Origin: Gammaproteobacteria bacterium
Lineage (GTDB): Bacteria; Pseudomonadota; Gammaproteobacteria; Pseudomonadales; Balneatricaceae
DNA length: 64,000 bases
Assembly (NCBI GenBank): GCA_030748435.1
Contig: JASMLZ010000058.1
Coordinates: 1 to 64,000 of the forward strand
Reading direction: 5' to 3'
Both the position numbers and the translations under genes were made by a program. How positions within the stretch are numbered: the first letter of the stretch is position 1; the number at the start of each line of letters is the position of its first letter. Below the pieces are notes generated by a model. The model saw only the letters and a program-made list of their open reading frames with translations. It did not search any database and had not been told where the DNA came from. Below are positions 32,310 through 40,909 of this stretch, in pieces.

Positions 32310-32627
32310 TTATTTAAAGTTGATTCGCTGAACCAATTGCTTAATTTGAGTTTGTTGGCTGGTACGCAACTGATGATAATTGAGCTGAAATTCGGCTTCT
32401 GCATCATCAATGCAGTAGAAATAATTGACAGGTACGGTTAAAACTCTTGCTAATGCAACAAGGGTGTCAAAATCAGGCACATGTTTACCACGTTCATATT
32501 GATTCATACGAGCACTGGAAGAGGTCGGATCAATTCCAGCGGCAATACCCAGATTACGTTGTGAGATTCCCATACGCTGGCGGGCCTGTTTAATACGCTG
32601 AGCAACCGGGCAGTTAGACAAAGACAC
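32310..32627 (-). CDS. XRE-family helix-turn-helix transcriptional regulator
   Basis: A 105-residue DNA-binding protein. Residues 8-70 form a Cro/C1-type HTH with IKQARQRMGISQRNLGIAAG as the first helices and NQYERGKHVPDFDTLVALARVL as the recognition and packing helices. The C-terminal 30 residues are polar and may dimerise. It stands alone between a terminator and a 276-base gap. A small inverted repeat upstream (32699-32714) could be its own operator. The target genes are not evident. Confidence 0.85.
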   Translation of the reverse strand: MSLSNCPVAQRIKQARQRMGISQRNLGIAAGIDPTSSSARMNQYERGKHVPDFDTLVALARVLTVPVNYFYCIDDAEAEFQLNYHQLRTSQQTQIKQLVQRINFK

Positions 32628-32698
32628 AAGTTATATTCCTAGCTTAAACAAGGACTAATTATAACGGGGAGGCAATATTTTGGCTATATTTGATTGCG

Positions 32699-32714
32699 CA
32701 TAATGTATATTATG
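32699..32714. promoter_or_regulatory. Inverted repeat, candidate operator upstream of the XRE regulator
   Basis: CATAAT-GTAT-ATTATG, a perfect six-base inverted repeat with a four-base centre, in the AT-rich gap between the regulator and the EamA gene. XRE proteins often bind such sites to repress themselves. The short AT-rich arms could also arise by chance. Confidence 0.3.
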
Positions 32715-32903
32715 TTAAATGCAGTATCAACAATATGCAATTCACTAGATGTTTGACACTGTTTAATTCACTCGTAGCCAATATTATATAAGCCATAGGA
32801 ATAGCCCAGATTACTCCTTATGCTACTTTTACAGCCAATTATTTTGCTAAAAAAAGTGCTTTGTTCCACAATATAGCCACGAATATCTTCTTGTTAAGCT
32901 TCT

Positions 32904-33770
32904 ATGTCATCTATCAGTCTACGCCATTGGTTGTTGTTTGCCAGTTTGACGCTGCTTTGGGGTACCTCATTTCTAAATATCGCCATAAGTTTGCGCTCGT
33001 TTACCCCTGAGCAGATTGTGGCCTGGCGCTTGATATTTGCTGCCTTGGTATTGTTGCTGGTGGTTGCTTATCAGAATAAGCGCTTACCTCTGGCGCTTAA
33101 GGATTGGGCGAAATTCGCCCTCTTTGCCTGCCTCGGTAATCTCCTGCCCTATTGGCTTATTGCCTATGGCCAACAGACGGTAACGTCCGGCATGGCTGGC
33201 TTATTAATGGCTGTAATGCCACTGACCACCATGGTTTTGGCGCACTGGTATATCGCTGGTGAAAGATTAAACAGAAATCGTATTATCGGTTTTTTAATGG
33301 GTATATTGGGAGTTATATTTGTACTCTGGCCTAGCCTGATAAACGGTACTAACAGTTGGTTTGGTGCCGTTATGATTCTACTAGCTGCATGTAGCTATGC
33401 TGTAAATACCATACTTATCAGGTTATATTCGCATCATGATATTAGTGTGGTGAGCGCTGGTGTCATGATTTGTGCAGCTATTATGGGAGTTATTATATGG
33501 CCCCAAATGTGGGATGTACAATGGCATAATGTGGGCACAGATAGTTTGCTCAGTTTGGTGTGGTTGGGATTGGTGCCGACCGGTATTGCATCAGTAATAT
33601 ACTTCACTCTGGTGCAACAGGCAGGCCCACACTTTGTATCTAATAATAACTATATTATCCCGGTTATTGCATATTTATCAGGGGCTTTAATTCTGGGTGA
33701 ACCCGTTGCGTGGGTGGATTTTTTTGCTTTAGCTGTTATTTTGACCGGTATCGGTATCAGTCGTCGATAA
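32904..33770 (+). CDS. EamA/DMT-superfamily transporter
   Basis: A 288-residue inner-membrane protein with about ten helices made of two EamA repeats. The first helix region is LFASLTLLWGTSFLNIAISL and the second repeat starts near NSWFGAVMILLAACSYAVNTILI. Family members export metabolites or amino acids; the substrate cannot be told from sequence. It is convergent with gacA and the two coding ends overlap by 14 bases. Confidence 0.88.
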   Translation: MSSISLRHWLLFASLTLLWGTSFLNIAISLRSFTPEQIVAWRLIFAALVLLLVVAYQNKRLPLALKDWAKFALFACLGNLLPYWLIAYGQQTVTSGMAGLLMAVMPLTTMVLAHWYIAGERLNRNRIIGFLMGILGVIFVLWPSLINGTNSWFGAVMILLAACSYAVNTILIRLYSHHDISVVSAGVMICAAIMGVIIWPQMWDVQWHNVGTDSLLSLVWLGLVPTGIASVIYFTLVQQAGPHFVSNNNYIIPVIAYLSGALILGEPVAWVDFFALAVILTGIGISRR

Positions 33771-34398
33771 GATTATGTTGACGAGCAAATTGTATAATAC
33801 CCAAATGTGTTTCCAGATCCAGTTTCTTTTGAATATTGGCCTTGTGTGTATAAATGGTCTTATGACTAAGATGCATCGACTTGCCAACATCTACAGCACT
33901 TTTACCTTGTGCCATAAGGTTGAATACCTGAAATTCCCGGTTGGATAATTTGGCTAGCGGATTTGTTTGATCCAGCTTCGCTTTAGCCATTTCTGCGCGC
34001 ACACCTTCGCTGATATAAGAGCCACCTGCATAAGTCTCTCTGACTGCCTGAACCAATTCTTGTGGGGCACAGCGTTTACTTAGATAGGCTTGGGCACCCG
34101 CTTCCATAACACGAGTTGGAAAAGGCTCAGATTCATGCACTGTCAAAGCAATTATACGAGCTTGTGGCAGGCGCGCATTAATACGCGTAATGGCTTCAAT
34201 ACCACCTATACCTGGCATATTAATGTCCATGACAACTACATTGGGCTGATGGCGTATAGATAATTCGATAGCCTCTTCTCCAGTGCTGGCTTCCGCTATA
34301 ACCTTAATATCATCTGCGGTTCCTAACAATTGTTTAAAGCCAGCTCGAACAATTTCATGATCATCAACAATTAAAACACTGATATTGTGCATACTCAT
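33757..34398 (-). CDS. gacA: GacA/UvrY-type response regulator
   Basis: LuxR-type two-component regulator, partner of the BarA/GacS kinase in related bacteria, where it switches on the small RNAs that titrate CsrA/RsmA. The 213-residue protein has a receiver domain with the acidic pocket VDDHE, phospho-acceptor Asp58 (VVMDINMPGIGG) and a Lys near 108. A C-terminal LuxR HTH (about 148-205) follows, with LSNREFQVFNLMAQGKSAVDVGKSM. It overlaps pgsA by four bases and lies in the uvrC-pgsA cluster, the usual GacA neighbourhood, although here gacA is last. The cognate kinase is not in the window. Confidence 0.9.
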   Translation of the reverse strand: MSMHNISVLIVDDHEIVRAGFKQLLGTADDIKVIAEASTGEEAIELSIRHQPNVVVMDINMPGIGGIEAITRINARLPQARIIALTVHESEPFPTRVMEAGAQAYLSKRCAPQELVQAVRETYAGGSYISEGVRAEMAKAKLDQTNPLAKLSNREFQVFNLMAQGKSAVDVGKSMHLSHKTIYTHKANIQKKLDLETHLGIIQFARQHNLIDD

Positions 34399-34967
34399 TC
34401 AGCATCTCCAAATGATTTCTGCACATTGTTTAAGCTAAGCCATGCAGCCTGCAGGTATACAAACATAGACCATAAAGTTAACAAGGCAGCAATATACAGC
34501 AGGGTTAGACCAGTCCACATATACTCATGGTTTGGCAAAAAAGCCAGTAGTAAAGCGATGGCTGTCATTTGTGCCGCAGTCTTAATTTTACCCACATAGG
34601 ATACGGCCACATTAGCCCGTCGGCCTGCTTCAGCCATCCACTCTCGCAGAGCCGAAATGACGATTTCACGCCCGATAATGACAATAGCTGGCAAGGTTAG
34701 CCACCAAACGGCATGAACTTCTACCAGCATGGTCAAGGCTACAGCAACGGTTATCTTATCGGCAACAGGATCCAGAAACGCACCAAATGGTGTAGTTTGA
34801 TTGAGTTTACGTGCCAAGTATCCATCTAGCCAGTCGGTCAAGGCCGCTAAGGCAAATAGAGTACAGGCAATCAGGTTGGCATGTTCAATAGGGGCATAAA
34901 ATACACCAACAATAACAGGTATAAGTAAAATACGGAGGAAAGTTAAGATATTTGGTATAGTCAACAT
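34395..34967 (-). CDS. pgsA: CDP-diacylglycerol--glycerol-3-phosphate 3-phosphatidyltransferase PgsA
   Basis: Makes phosphatidylglycerophosphate, the committed step to phosphatidylglycerol and cardiolipin, in the inner membrane. The 190-residue protein has the complete CDP-alcohol phosphotransferase motif: Asp48, Gly49, Ala52, Arg53, Gly62, Asp66 and Asp70. There are about five hydrophobic helices. It sits 62 bases after uvrC and overlaps gacA. Confidence 0.95.
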   Translation of the reverse strand: MLTIPNILTFLRILLIPVIVGVFYAPIEHANLIACTLFALAALTDWLDGYLARKLNQTTPFGAFLDPVADKITVAVALTMLVEVHAVWWLTLPAIVIIGREIVISALREWMAEAGRRANVAVSYVGKIKTAAQMTAIALLLAFLPNHEYMWTGLTLLYIAALLTLWSMFVYLQAAWLSLNNVQKSFGDAE

Positions 34968-35029
34968 AGTGTCGCTTGTATAAATACTAGATGGTATCAG
35001 TTGTAGATTGAATCATACCCGAATACTCA

Positions 35030-36871
35030 CTAGTGTTCACCCCGTAAAGACCGGTAAATTGTATCCGCCAGAGCTTGGTTAACGCCTTTGACTTTGCTTA
35101 TTTCCGCCACACTTGCTTTTGACAGTGCTTGCAAGGAGCCAAACTGACGCAATAGGGATTGGCGCCTTTTCGGCCCGATTCCCGCAATCTCTTGTAAGGC
35201 TGATTTACCACGTTTTTTGCCCCTTTGAGCACGGTGACCATTAATAGCAAAGCGATGACTTTCATCCCTTATATGCTGGAGCAAATGCAAGGCCGCCGAT
35301 TCAGATGAAAGTGCTATCTCTGCCCCGCTCCACCCCTCTATAAGTTTTTCCAAGCCAGCCTTACGGGTTTCGCCTTTGGCTACACCCAGCAAATAAACAT
35401 CTTGCAATTGCAACTCCGACAACACCTCTTTAGCCTGCGTGAGTTGACCTTGGCCACCGTCAATAATGAGTATATCAGGGATGACACCATTATTCTCTTT
35501 TAAACGTGTATAACGACGGGTCAGAGCTTGGGACATGGCAGCATAATCATCACCGGGAGTGATGTCAGTAATATTAAATAGGCGGTAATCTGATTTTTTC
35601 GGGCCACTTTGATCAAACACCACACAGGATGCCACAGTGGCTTCGCCACTGGCATGGCTAATATCGAAACATTCGAGGCGCTCAGGTAGCTGATCCAGAT
35701 GCAGAGCCTCTTGCAGACTTTGCATACGCATCAATTGTGTTTGCTTATTAGCCACATAGCTAAGTAAGGCTTGGTCAGCATTGGTCTGAGCCAATTTTAA
35801 CCACTTTGCCCGCTGGCCCCTGACTTTGTTAGTTAAACGGTATGAGCGGTCCGTTTGGCTGGCGATGGCCTCGGCCAATGCATCACTCCTATCAAGATCA
35901 CTGACGAGACTTTCATCCGGAATATCGCGGCGCCGGCCAGTTAAGTAGAACTGGCCTAGAAAAGCATTCATCAGGTCGGCCTTGTCGGCAACAATGGTCC
36001 ATTTGGGGTAGTAATTTTTACTGCCAGTGACCTGACCATTACGTACCATTAGGTGATGCACACATTGGCCCGCCGAGGACATGGCCACAGCAAACACATC
36101 AAGATTGCCGCGTTCGGAGACCACATGCTGTTGTTCCTGTAAATGACGCAAGTCAGATAACTGGTCGCGCAATACAGCAGCGCGCTCAAACTCCAACGAC
36201 TGAGCTGCAGTGGTCATTTGACTAGCGATCGCATTTAATAGAGTCTGATTTTTTCCCTCTAAATATAGAATAGCGCTATTAACGTCGGCAGCGTACGCAC
36301 TACTGCTTATTTCACCGGTACATGGGCCAGAACAACGCCGTATCTGAAACTGCAGACATGGCCGTTGACGGTTATGAAAAAAACTGTCTTCACATTGACG
36401 CAAACGGAATATTTTTTGCATCAGGTTAAGGCTTTCGCGTACGGCAGCAGCACTGGTAAAGGGACCAAAATAACGCCCTTTTCGATGTCTGGTGCCTCTT
36501 ACATACTGCAAAGCCGGGAATGGGTGTTGCTCAGACACTAATACATAGGGATACGATTTATCATCTCGTAAGGAGATATTATAGGTTGGCTTGAGCTGCT
36601 TGATCAGCGTATTTTCCAGTAGTAAAGCCTCAGCTTCACTATGAGTAATGGTGACTTCGATGGACACCACTTTGCCAACCATAATCTGGGTTTTATTATT
36701 ATGGCTGCGACCACGAAAGTAACTGGTTACTCGATTCTTTAGATTGACAGCTTTGCCAACATAAATGACCACCTGATTTACATCAAGCATACGATAAACA
36801 CCAGGTCGTGCCGGTAACTGCTGTAAAAAAGCATCAATATCAAAGGTCGAGATAGTTGCTATATTGGACAC
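35030..36871 (-). CDS. uvrC: Excinuclease ABC subunit C (UvrC)
   Basis: Makes both incisions in nucleotide-excision repair. The 613-residue protein has an N-terminal GIY-YIG nuclease domain (about 15-95, GVYRMLDVNQVVIYVGKAVNLKNRV), a cysteine-containing stretch, a UVR motif near 205-240 and the RNase H-like domain with FDISHASGEATVASCVV. The C-terminal tandem HhH has LQEIAGIGPKRRQSLLRQFGSL. Length equals E. coli UvrC (610). It is upstream of pgsA and gacA. Confidence 0.97.
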   Translation of the reverse strand: MSNIATISTFDIDAFLQQLPARPGVYRMLDVNQVVIYVGKAVNLKNRVTSYFRGRSHNNKTQIMVGKVVSIEVTITHSEAEALLLENTLIKQLKPTYNISLRDDKSYPYVLVSEQHPFPALQYVRGTRHRKGRYFGPFTSAAAVRESLNLMQKIFRLRQCEDSFFHNRQRPCLQFQIRRCSGPCTGEISSSAYAADVNSAILYLEGKNQTLLNAIASQMTTAAQSLEFERAAVLRDQLSDLRHLQEQQHVVSERGNLDVFAVAMSSAGQCVHHLMVRNGQVTGSKNYYPKWTIVADKADLMNAFLGQFYLTGRRRDIPDESLVSDLDRSDALAEAIASQTDRSYRLTNKVRGQRAKWLKLAQTNADQALLSYVANKQTQLMRMQSLQEALHLDQLPERLECFDISHASGEATVASCVVFDQSGPKKSDYRLFNITDITPGDDYAAMSQALTRRYTRLKENNGVIPDILIIDGGQGQLTQAKEVLSELQLQDVYLLGVAKGETRKAGLEKLIEGWSGAEIALSSESAALHLLQHIRDESHRFAINGHRAQRGKKRGKSALQEIAGIGPKRRQSLLRQFGSLQALSKASVAEISKVKGVNQALADTIYRSLRGEH

Positions 36872-36880
36872 CAGTCGGAC

Positions 36881-37123
36881 CTAATTGACCATTCTTGAGC
36901 GCTTGTTTTGCCCCATATGAAAACGCGTCGCTTGATGGTAGATAGTTTTTATTTGCTCATGGGTATCAGCTGTAATACCGGCACCATGGGATAGCGATAC
37001 TTCCAGATACACCCCTATTTCAGCATAGTAGTATAATCGCGCATTAAACGATTGGGCCCGTTTAAGCTTACTAAAAGCTATTTGAGCGCCATTTACCAAA
37101 ATATGATTAATATCCGTATTCAT
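36881..37123 (-). CDS. Hypothetical 80-residue protein
   Basis: I do not recognise this protein. From ATG at 37123 it is 80 residues, starting MNTDINHILVNGAQIAFSK. It is mixed alpha/beta in character with FNARLYYYAEIGVYLEVSLSHGAG and a basic end QNKRSRMVN. It has no signal peptide or membrane segment. There is no convincing ribosome-binding site; a TTG at 37135 is an alternative start. It lies nine bases before uvrC on the same strand, which argues that it is a real co-transcribed gene. Confidence 0.55.
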   Translation of the reverse strand: MNTDINHILVNGAQIAFSKLKRAQSFNARLYYYAEIGVYLEVSLSHGAGITADTHEQIKTIYHQATRFHMGQNKRSRMVN

Positions 37124-37232
37124 AACAATGAGCAAGCATGCAGGGGAAAAGTTCCCCTATTCTACCCTATTCGAAGCATGGGCCAAAGTCACTGCAAGCA
37201 GTTGTTTGGGCCGATCTGCCAAATTTGTTTAA

Positions 37233-37340
37233 CCTAGATTCCGTATAGTGCTTCACCTAACTGGTGAAGGGCACTCTTGTCAGATACTTTTCATATCTAA
37301 TAGGTTAAAAGACGAATACACGGTCAACTGCGGAATCTAG
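37233..37340. repeat. Palindromic intergenic repeat, family 1, fullest copy (reverse orientation)
   Basis: About 108 bases bounded by CCTAGATTCCGTA and TGCGGAATCTAG, a near-perfect 12-13 base inverted repeat. An inner hairpin CTTCACC-TAACT-GGTGAAG lies close to the left end. It abuts the prpE-like stop codon at 37343-37345 with two bases between. Copies at 6671-6744 and 24289-24390 share ends and hairpin. Confidence 0.8.
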
Positions 37341-37342
37341 AC

Positions 37343-39223
37343 TTACGTGTTTGGCCCTATCAATTCAGCAATCTCGTCCAAGCTGGCAGAATCATCAATA
37401 GTTGAGGGTACAATATAATCTTCACCATTGGCTATATTGCGAATTACTTTGCGTAAGATCTTGCCAGAACGGGTTTTTGGCAAACGCTCAACTATATGAG
37501 CTTGTTTCATCACTGCAATAGGGCCTATTTGGGTGCGTAACATGCTTGCCAAATCTTTGCTTAGGGCTGCATCCGTTGTTTCAGCCCCAGCCTTTAGTAA
37601 TACCAATGCCAAAGGCATCTGTCCCTTCACCTCATCATGAATACCTACCACCGCACATTCCGCTACCAATGGATGACCACCCACTACCTCTTCCATTTCA
37701 CCGGTTGACAGACGATGGCCAGCTATATTAATGACGTCATCAGTGCGGCCCATAATATACACATAACCATCTTCATCCCGATAGCCTCCATCACCAGAAG
37801 TATAATAGCCGGCAAAATCAGCCAAATAGGAATTGTGTAAACGTTCAGAATCGCCCCAAATACCTAATAGAAAGCCCGGTGGCATAGGCAACTTAAGGGC
37901 AATATTGCCCTTTTCATTGGCTGGTAAAGGTTGCCCATCATTATCGAGAATATATAAATCATAGCCAGGCACAGGTACTGTTGCAGAGCCTGATTTAGCG
38001 GGCAGATTATCCAACCCAACTGGGTTGGCACATATGGACCATCCCGTTTCGGTTTGCCACCAGTGGTCGACTATGGGCCTGCCAATGATATCTTTAGCCC
38101 ATTGATAAGTGGGTGGATCAAGACGTTCTCCGGCCATAAATACGGTTTCCAGGCTGGAAAGGTCGTATTTTTTTAGTAATTTACCTTCAGGGTCTTCTTT
38201 TTTGATAGCACGAAAGGCCGTTGGCGCAGAGAAAATGGCTTTGACCTTATATTCCTCAATAACGCGCCAAAAAGCGCCGGCATCAGGCGTCATAACCGGC
38301 TTGCCTTCATATAGAATACTAGTACAGCCCGCTATAAGGGGCGCATAAACAATATAGGAATGCCCTACCACCCAGCCAACATCCGAAGCGGCCCAGAACA
38401 CATCACCTGGCTGCGCTCCATAAATGGCTCCCATACTGTAATGCAAGGCAACGGCATGGCCACCATTGTCGCGCATCACACCTTTGGGCTTGCCTGTTGT
38501 GCCAGAGGTATAAAGTATATAAAGAGGATCGCTGGACTTAACAGGCACAGCTTCAGCAGGCGCAGCTTTGGCCACTATATCATCCCAATCCAAATCCCGG
38601 CCTGATTGCATATCTGCAATCTGTTGTGGGCGCTGTAACAGCACTATAGTATCTACTTTATGCATAGCTAGATCGAGGGCTGTATCTAATAATGGTTTGT
38701 AAGGGATAATTTTGGTTACTTCAATACCACATGAGGCGGTTAGCACGGCTTTCGGTTTGGCATCGTCAATACGGGTGGCTAATTCAGCGGCCGCAAAACC
38801 ACCAAATACCACTGAATGTATAGCGCCTAGTCGAGCACAGGCCAACATAGCAACCGCCGCTTCCATGATCATAGGCATATAGATTACGACTCGATCACCC
38901 TGCCCGACACCTTGCGCGCGCAGAGCACCAGCAAATAGCGCCACTTTTTCCAGTAATTGAGCGTAAGTCAGGCTGGATTTGCTATGGGTTACCGGAGAAT
39001 CATAATAGATGGCCACTTGGTCGGCACGGCCATTGGCAACATGATGATCAAGGGCCATATAGCATGTATTCATTTCACCATCACTAAACCAACGACCCGT
39101 TGGGTATGCTGAAGTGTCTACCACCGTTGTGGGTTTTTTAAACCAATGCAGCTGCTCGGCCTGTTGTTGCCAAAAGGCTTCCGGATGCCAAATAGCATGG
39201 TTATAAGCTTTCTGATAAGACAT
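37343..39223 (-). CDS. prpE: Propionyl-CoA synthetase (PrpE-like, acetyl-CoA synthetase family)
   Basis: Activates propionate (and probably acetate) through an acyl-adenylate to the CoA thioester. The 626-residue protein has the adenylation motif YTSGTTGKPKGV (A3), GRTDDVINIAGHRLSTGEMEE (A8) and the C-terminal KTRSGKILRK whose lysine is the catalytic, acetylation-controlled residue. Overall sequence and length are closer to PrpE (628) than to Acs (652). Its product would feed PrpC, encoded 36 kb away at 70-1197. An acetyl- or broader short-chain acyl-CoA synthetase role cannot be excluded. Confidence 0.88.
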   Translation of the reverse strand: MSYQKAYNHAIWHPEAFWQQQAEQLHWFKKPTTVVDTSAYPTGRWFSDGEMNTCYMALDHHVANGRADQVAIYYDSPVTHSKSSLTYAQLLEKVALFAGALRAQGVGQGDRVVIYMPMIMEAAVAMLACARLGAIHSVVFGGFAAAELATRIDDAKPKAVLTASCGIEVTKIIPYKPLLDTALDLAMHKVDTIVLLQRPQQIADMQSGRDLDWDDIVAKAAPAEAVPVKSSDPLYILYTSGTTGKPKGVMRDNGGHAVALHYSMGAIYGAQPGDVFWAASDVGWVVGHSYIVYAPLIAGCTSILYEGKPVMTPDAGAFWRVIEEYKVKAIFSAPTAFRAIKKEDPEGKLLKKYDLSSLETVFMAGERLDPPTYQWAKDIIGRPIVDHWWQTETGWSICANPVGLDNLPAKSGSATVPVPGYDLYILDNDGQPLPANEKGNIALKLPMPPGFLLGIWGDSERLHNSYLADFAGYYTSGDGGYRDEDGYVYIMGRTDDVINIAGHRLSTGEMEEVVGGHPLVAECAVVGIHDEVKGQMPLALVLLKAGAETTDAALSKDLASMLRTQIGPIAVMKQAHIVERLPKTRSGKILRKVIRNIANGEDYIVPSTIDDSASLDEIAELIGPNT

Positions 39224-39572
39224 GGGGCTGATACCGATTATGTGTCAATTTGTTAATGTGCCAACAATATTACCCCAAGGAAGACAAAAAAGAACTAAGA
39301 CCAATGTGTTAGATTCTAATGCTCTGCATTGCGGCATGGTTAAATAAACAATTCTTTATTTGATGGTTGTAAATATAGCACCCTAGTCAGACCAATATTC
39401 CCTGTCATCTTTTGTTTGCACTTTATGGTTACCCGAGCGACAAAACTTATTTTATAAAAGCCTATTGATTAGTATTTAAGCACCACTTACGCCTCTATTT
39501 TACCGTTGGTCACATAACCCGGCATAGCTGATTTAAGCGGCTAGACTCAATAAACATTTGCTGGAGGAAATT
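39224..39572. promoter_or_regulatory. Divergent promoter region between prpE-like gene and envelope operon
   Basis: 349 bases with no gene. It must hold promoters for both neighbours. It contains AGACCAAT twice (39298 and 39389 regions) and CCGTTGGTC at 39503-39511, which share a GACCAA/TTGGTC core. GGAGG at 39563-39567 is the ribosome-binding site of the first operon gene. Confidence 0.5.
39503..39511 (+). promoter_or_regulatory. Candidate LytTR/AlgR-type binding site
   Basis: CCGTTGGTC differs at one position from the Pseudomonas AlgR recognition core CCGTTCGTC. It lies 62 bases upstream of an operon whose last gene is a LytTR regulator, so autoregulation is a reasonable guess. A nine-base match is weak evidence on its own. 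Confidence 0.25.
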
Positions 39573-40229
39573 ATGATGATCATTGTTAGGGGCCATTATT
39601 TGTTATTGGCAGGTTTATTAATTATTTTTTGCCCAATGGCCAAGGCTGATATACCGATGGCATTGATAGCACAATATCAACAGGCAGCTAGTGGGGATAA
39701 GCAATTAGTCGAGCCTGTATATAAACAATTTAAGCAGTTGCTGGAACAACAGAATAATAAACCACTGATGTGGGTGTATTTTGGTAGTACGGGTACCTTG
39801 AGAGGTCGGGATGCCTGGATGCCATGGAATAGGTTTAGCTATACCGAACAGGGTCTTGATAATATCCAACGTGGTATAAACAAACTACATGAGCAACCTT
39901 TGTCTGTGACTCAGCAGAAGCTTATACAGGGTATCCCCGAATATTATTTGGCCAAGGCTTTAGCGGCGACAACCTTTACCTCGGTGCCTAAATTTTTTAA
40001 CCGTTTTGAGCGCGGTTACGACCTGTTTATTGATTTGCTAAGTAATACGGAATTTCTGGCTTTGGAGTTTAATGCCAGTGCCTGGATTTATGAGCGCGCG
40101 GTAGTCGCTGCCTTAAAGGCTGACTCTGTGCCACAAGCCAGATTGTGGCTGGCCATTATGTTGAAGCGCCAAGTTGATCATCCGCTCACCCAAGCTGCTT
40201 TGGCACTGGTGCGACAGGCAGAGGCATAG
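39573..40229 (+). CDS. Secreted protein of unknown function, first gene of the envelope operon
   Basis: I do not recognise the family. From the ATG at 39573, five bases after GGAGG, the protein is 218 residues with a signal peptide (about 1-25, cleavage after MAKA). The mature part is mostly helical, with a WVYFGSTGTLRGRDAWMPW segment and helical pairs that could be a TPR-like or solenoid fold. There is no lipobox. An ABC ATPase gene begins five bases after its stop, so it is likely a periplasmic partner of that transporter. Confidence 0.75.
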   Translation: MMIIVRGHYLLLAGLLIIFCPMAKADIPMALIAQYQQAASGDKQLVEPVYKQFKQLLEQQNNKPLMWVYFGSTGTLRGRDAWMPWNRFSYTEQGLDNIQRGINKLHEQPLSVTQQKLIQGIPEYYLAKALAATTFTSVPKFFNRFERGYDLFIDLLSNTEFLALEFNASAWIYERAVVAALKADSVPQARLWLAIMLKRQVDHPLTQAALALVRQAEA

Positions 40230-40234
40230 CGGCC

Positions 40235-40909
40235 ATGATTCACTTCGAACAGCTACATAAAACCTATTCTCTTGGGCAACAAGGGGTAGCTGCCCTACGA
40301 AATGTTAGCGACACCATCAAGCCGGCCGAAATGGTCGCCTTATGCGGCCCTTCTGGCTCGGGTAAGACTAGCTTGCTGAATATTCTAGGGTTGCTTGATA
40401 TGGATTATCAGGGTCAAGTGTATATGCATAATGAGCGCTTTCCACGAGACCCTTGGTCGGCTGCAGAAATCCGTCGTCAGAAGTTTGGTTTTGTTTTTCA
40501 ACGCTTTAATTTGATAGCGGTTATGACGGCACTGGAAAATGTTGCCTACCCCTTGCAGTTAAATGGCTATAATCGTCAGCAGCAACGACAGTTGGCTACA
40601 GCCATGCTGGAGCAAGTTGGGTTGGCCAAATTTGCAAGTCACAGGCCTGATAACCTGTCGGGTGGACAACAACAAAGAGTGGCCATTGCACGAGCGCTGG
40701 TACACCAACCCAAACTGGTGATTGCTGACGAACCGACCGCAAGTCTGGACAGCACTAGCGCTGATGAAATTGTGCAGATTATGAAAACCATGGGACAGGA
40801 TTTGGGTACGACATTTATTGTCGCTACCCATGACCCGCGCATGGCTGGGCATTGTGAGCGCAGCCTGATATTGACCGATGGGCAGTTACAGGAGGCAAAC
40901 CAAATATGA
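40235..40909 (+). CDS. ABC transporter ATP-binding protein, LolD/MacB family
   Basis: ATPase that drives the adjacent FtsX-type permease. The 224-residue protein has Walker A GPSGSGKTS (38-46), the Q-loop FVFQRFNLIAVMTALENV typical of the LolD/MacB/FtsE class, signature LSGGQQQRVAIARAL and Walker B LVIADEPTASLDS. Proteins of this class power mechanotransmission or lipoprotein extraction rather than classical import. The stop overlaps the permease start by four bases. It is not the housekeeping LolD, because lolC and lolE are not beside it. Confidence 0.92.
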   Translation: MIHFEQLHKTYSLGQQGVAALRNVSDTIKPAEMVALCGPSGSGKTSLLNILGLLDMDYQGQVYMHNERFPRDPWSAAEIRRQKFGFVFQRFNLIAVMTALENVAYPLQLNGYNRQQQRQLATAMLEQVGLAKFASHRPDNLSGGQQQRVAIARALVHQPKLVIADEPTASLDSTSADEIVQIMKTMGQDLGTTFIVATHDPRMAGHCERSLILTDGQLQEANQI

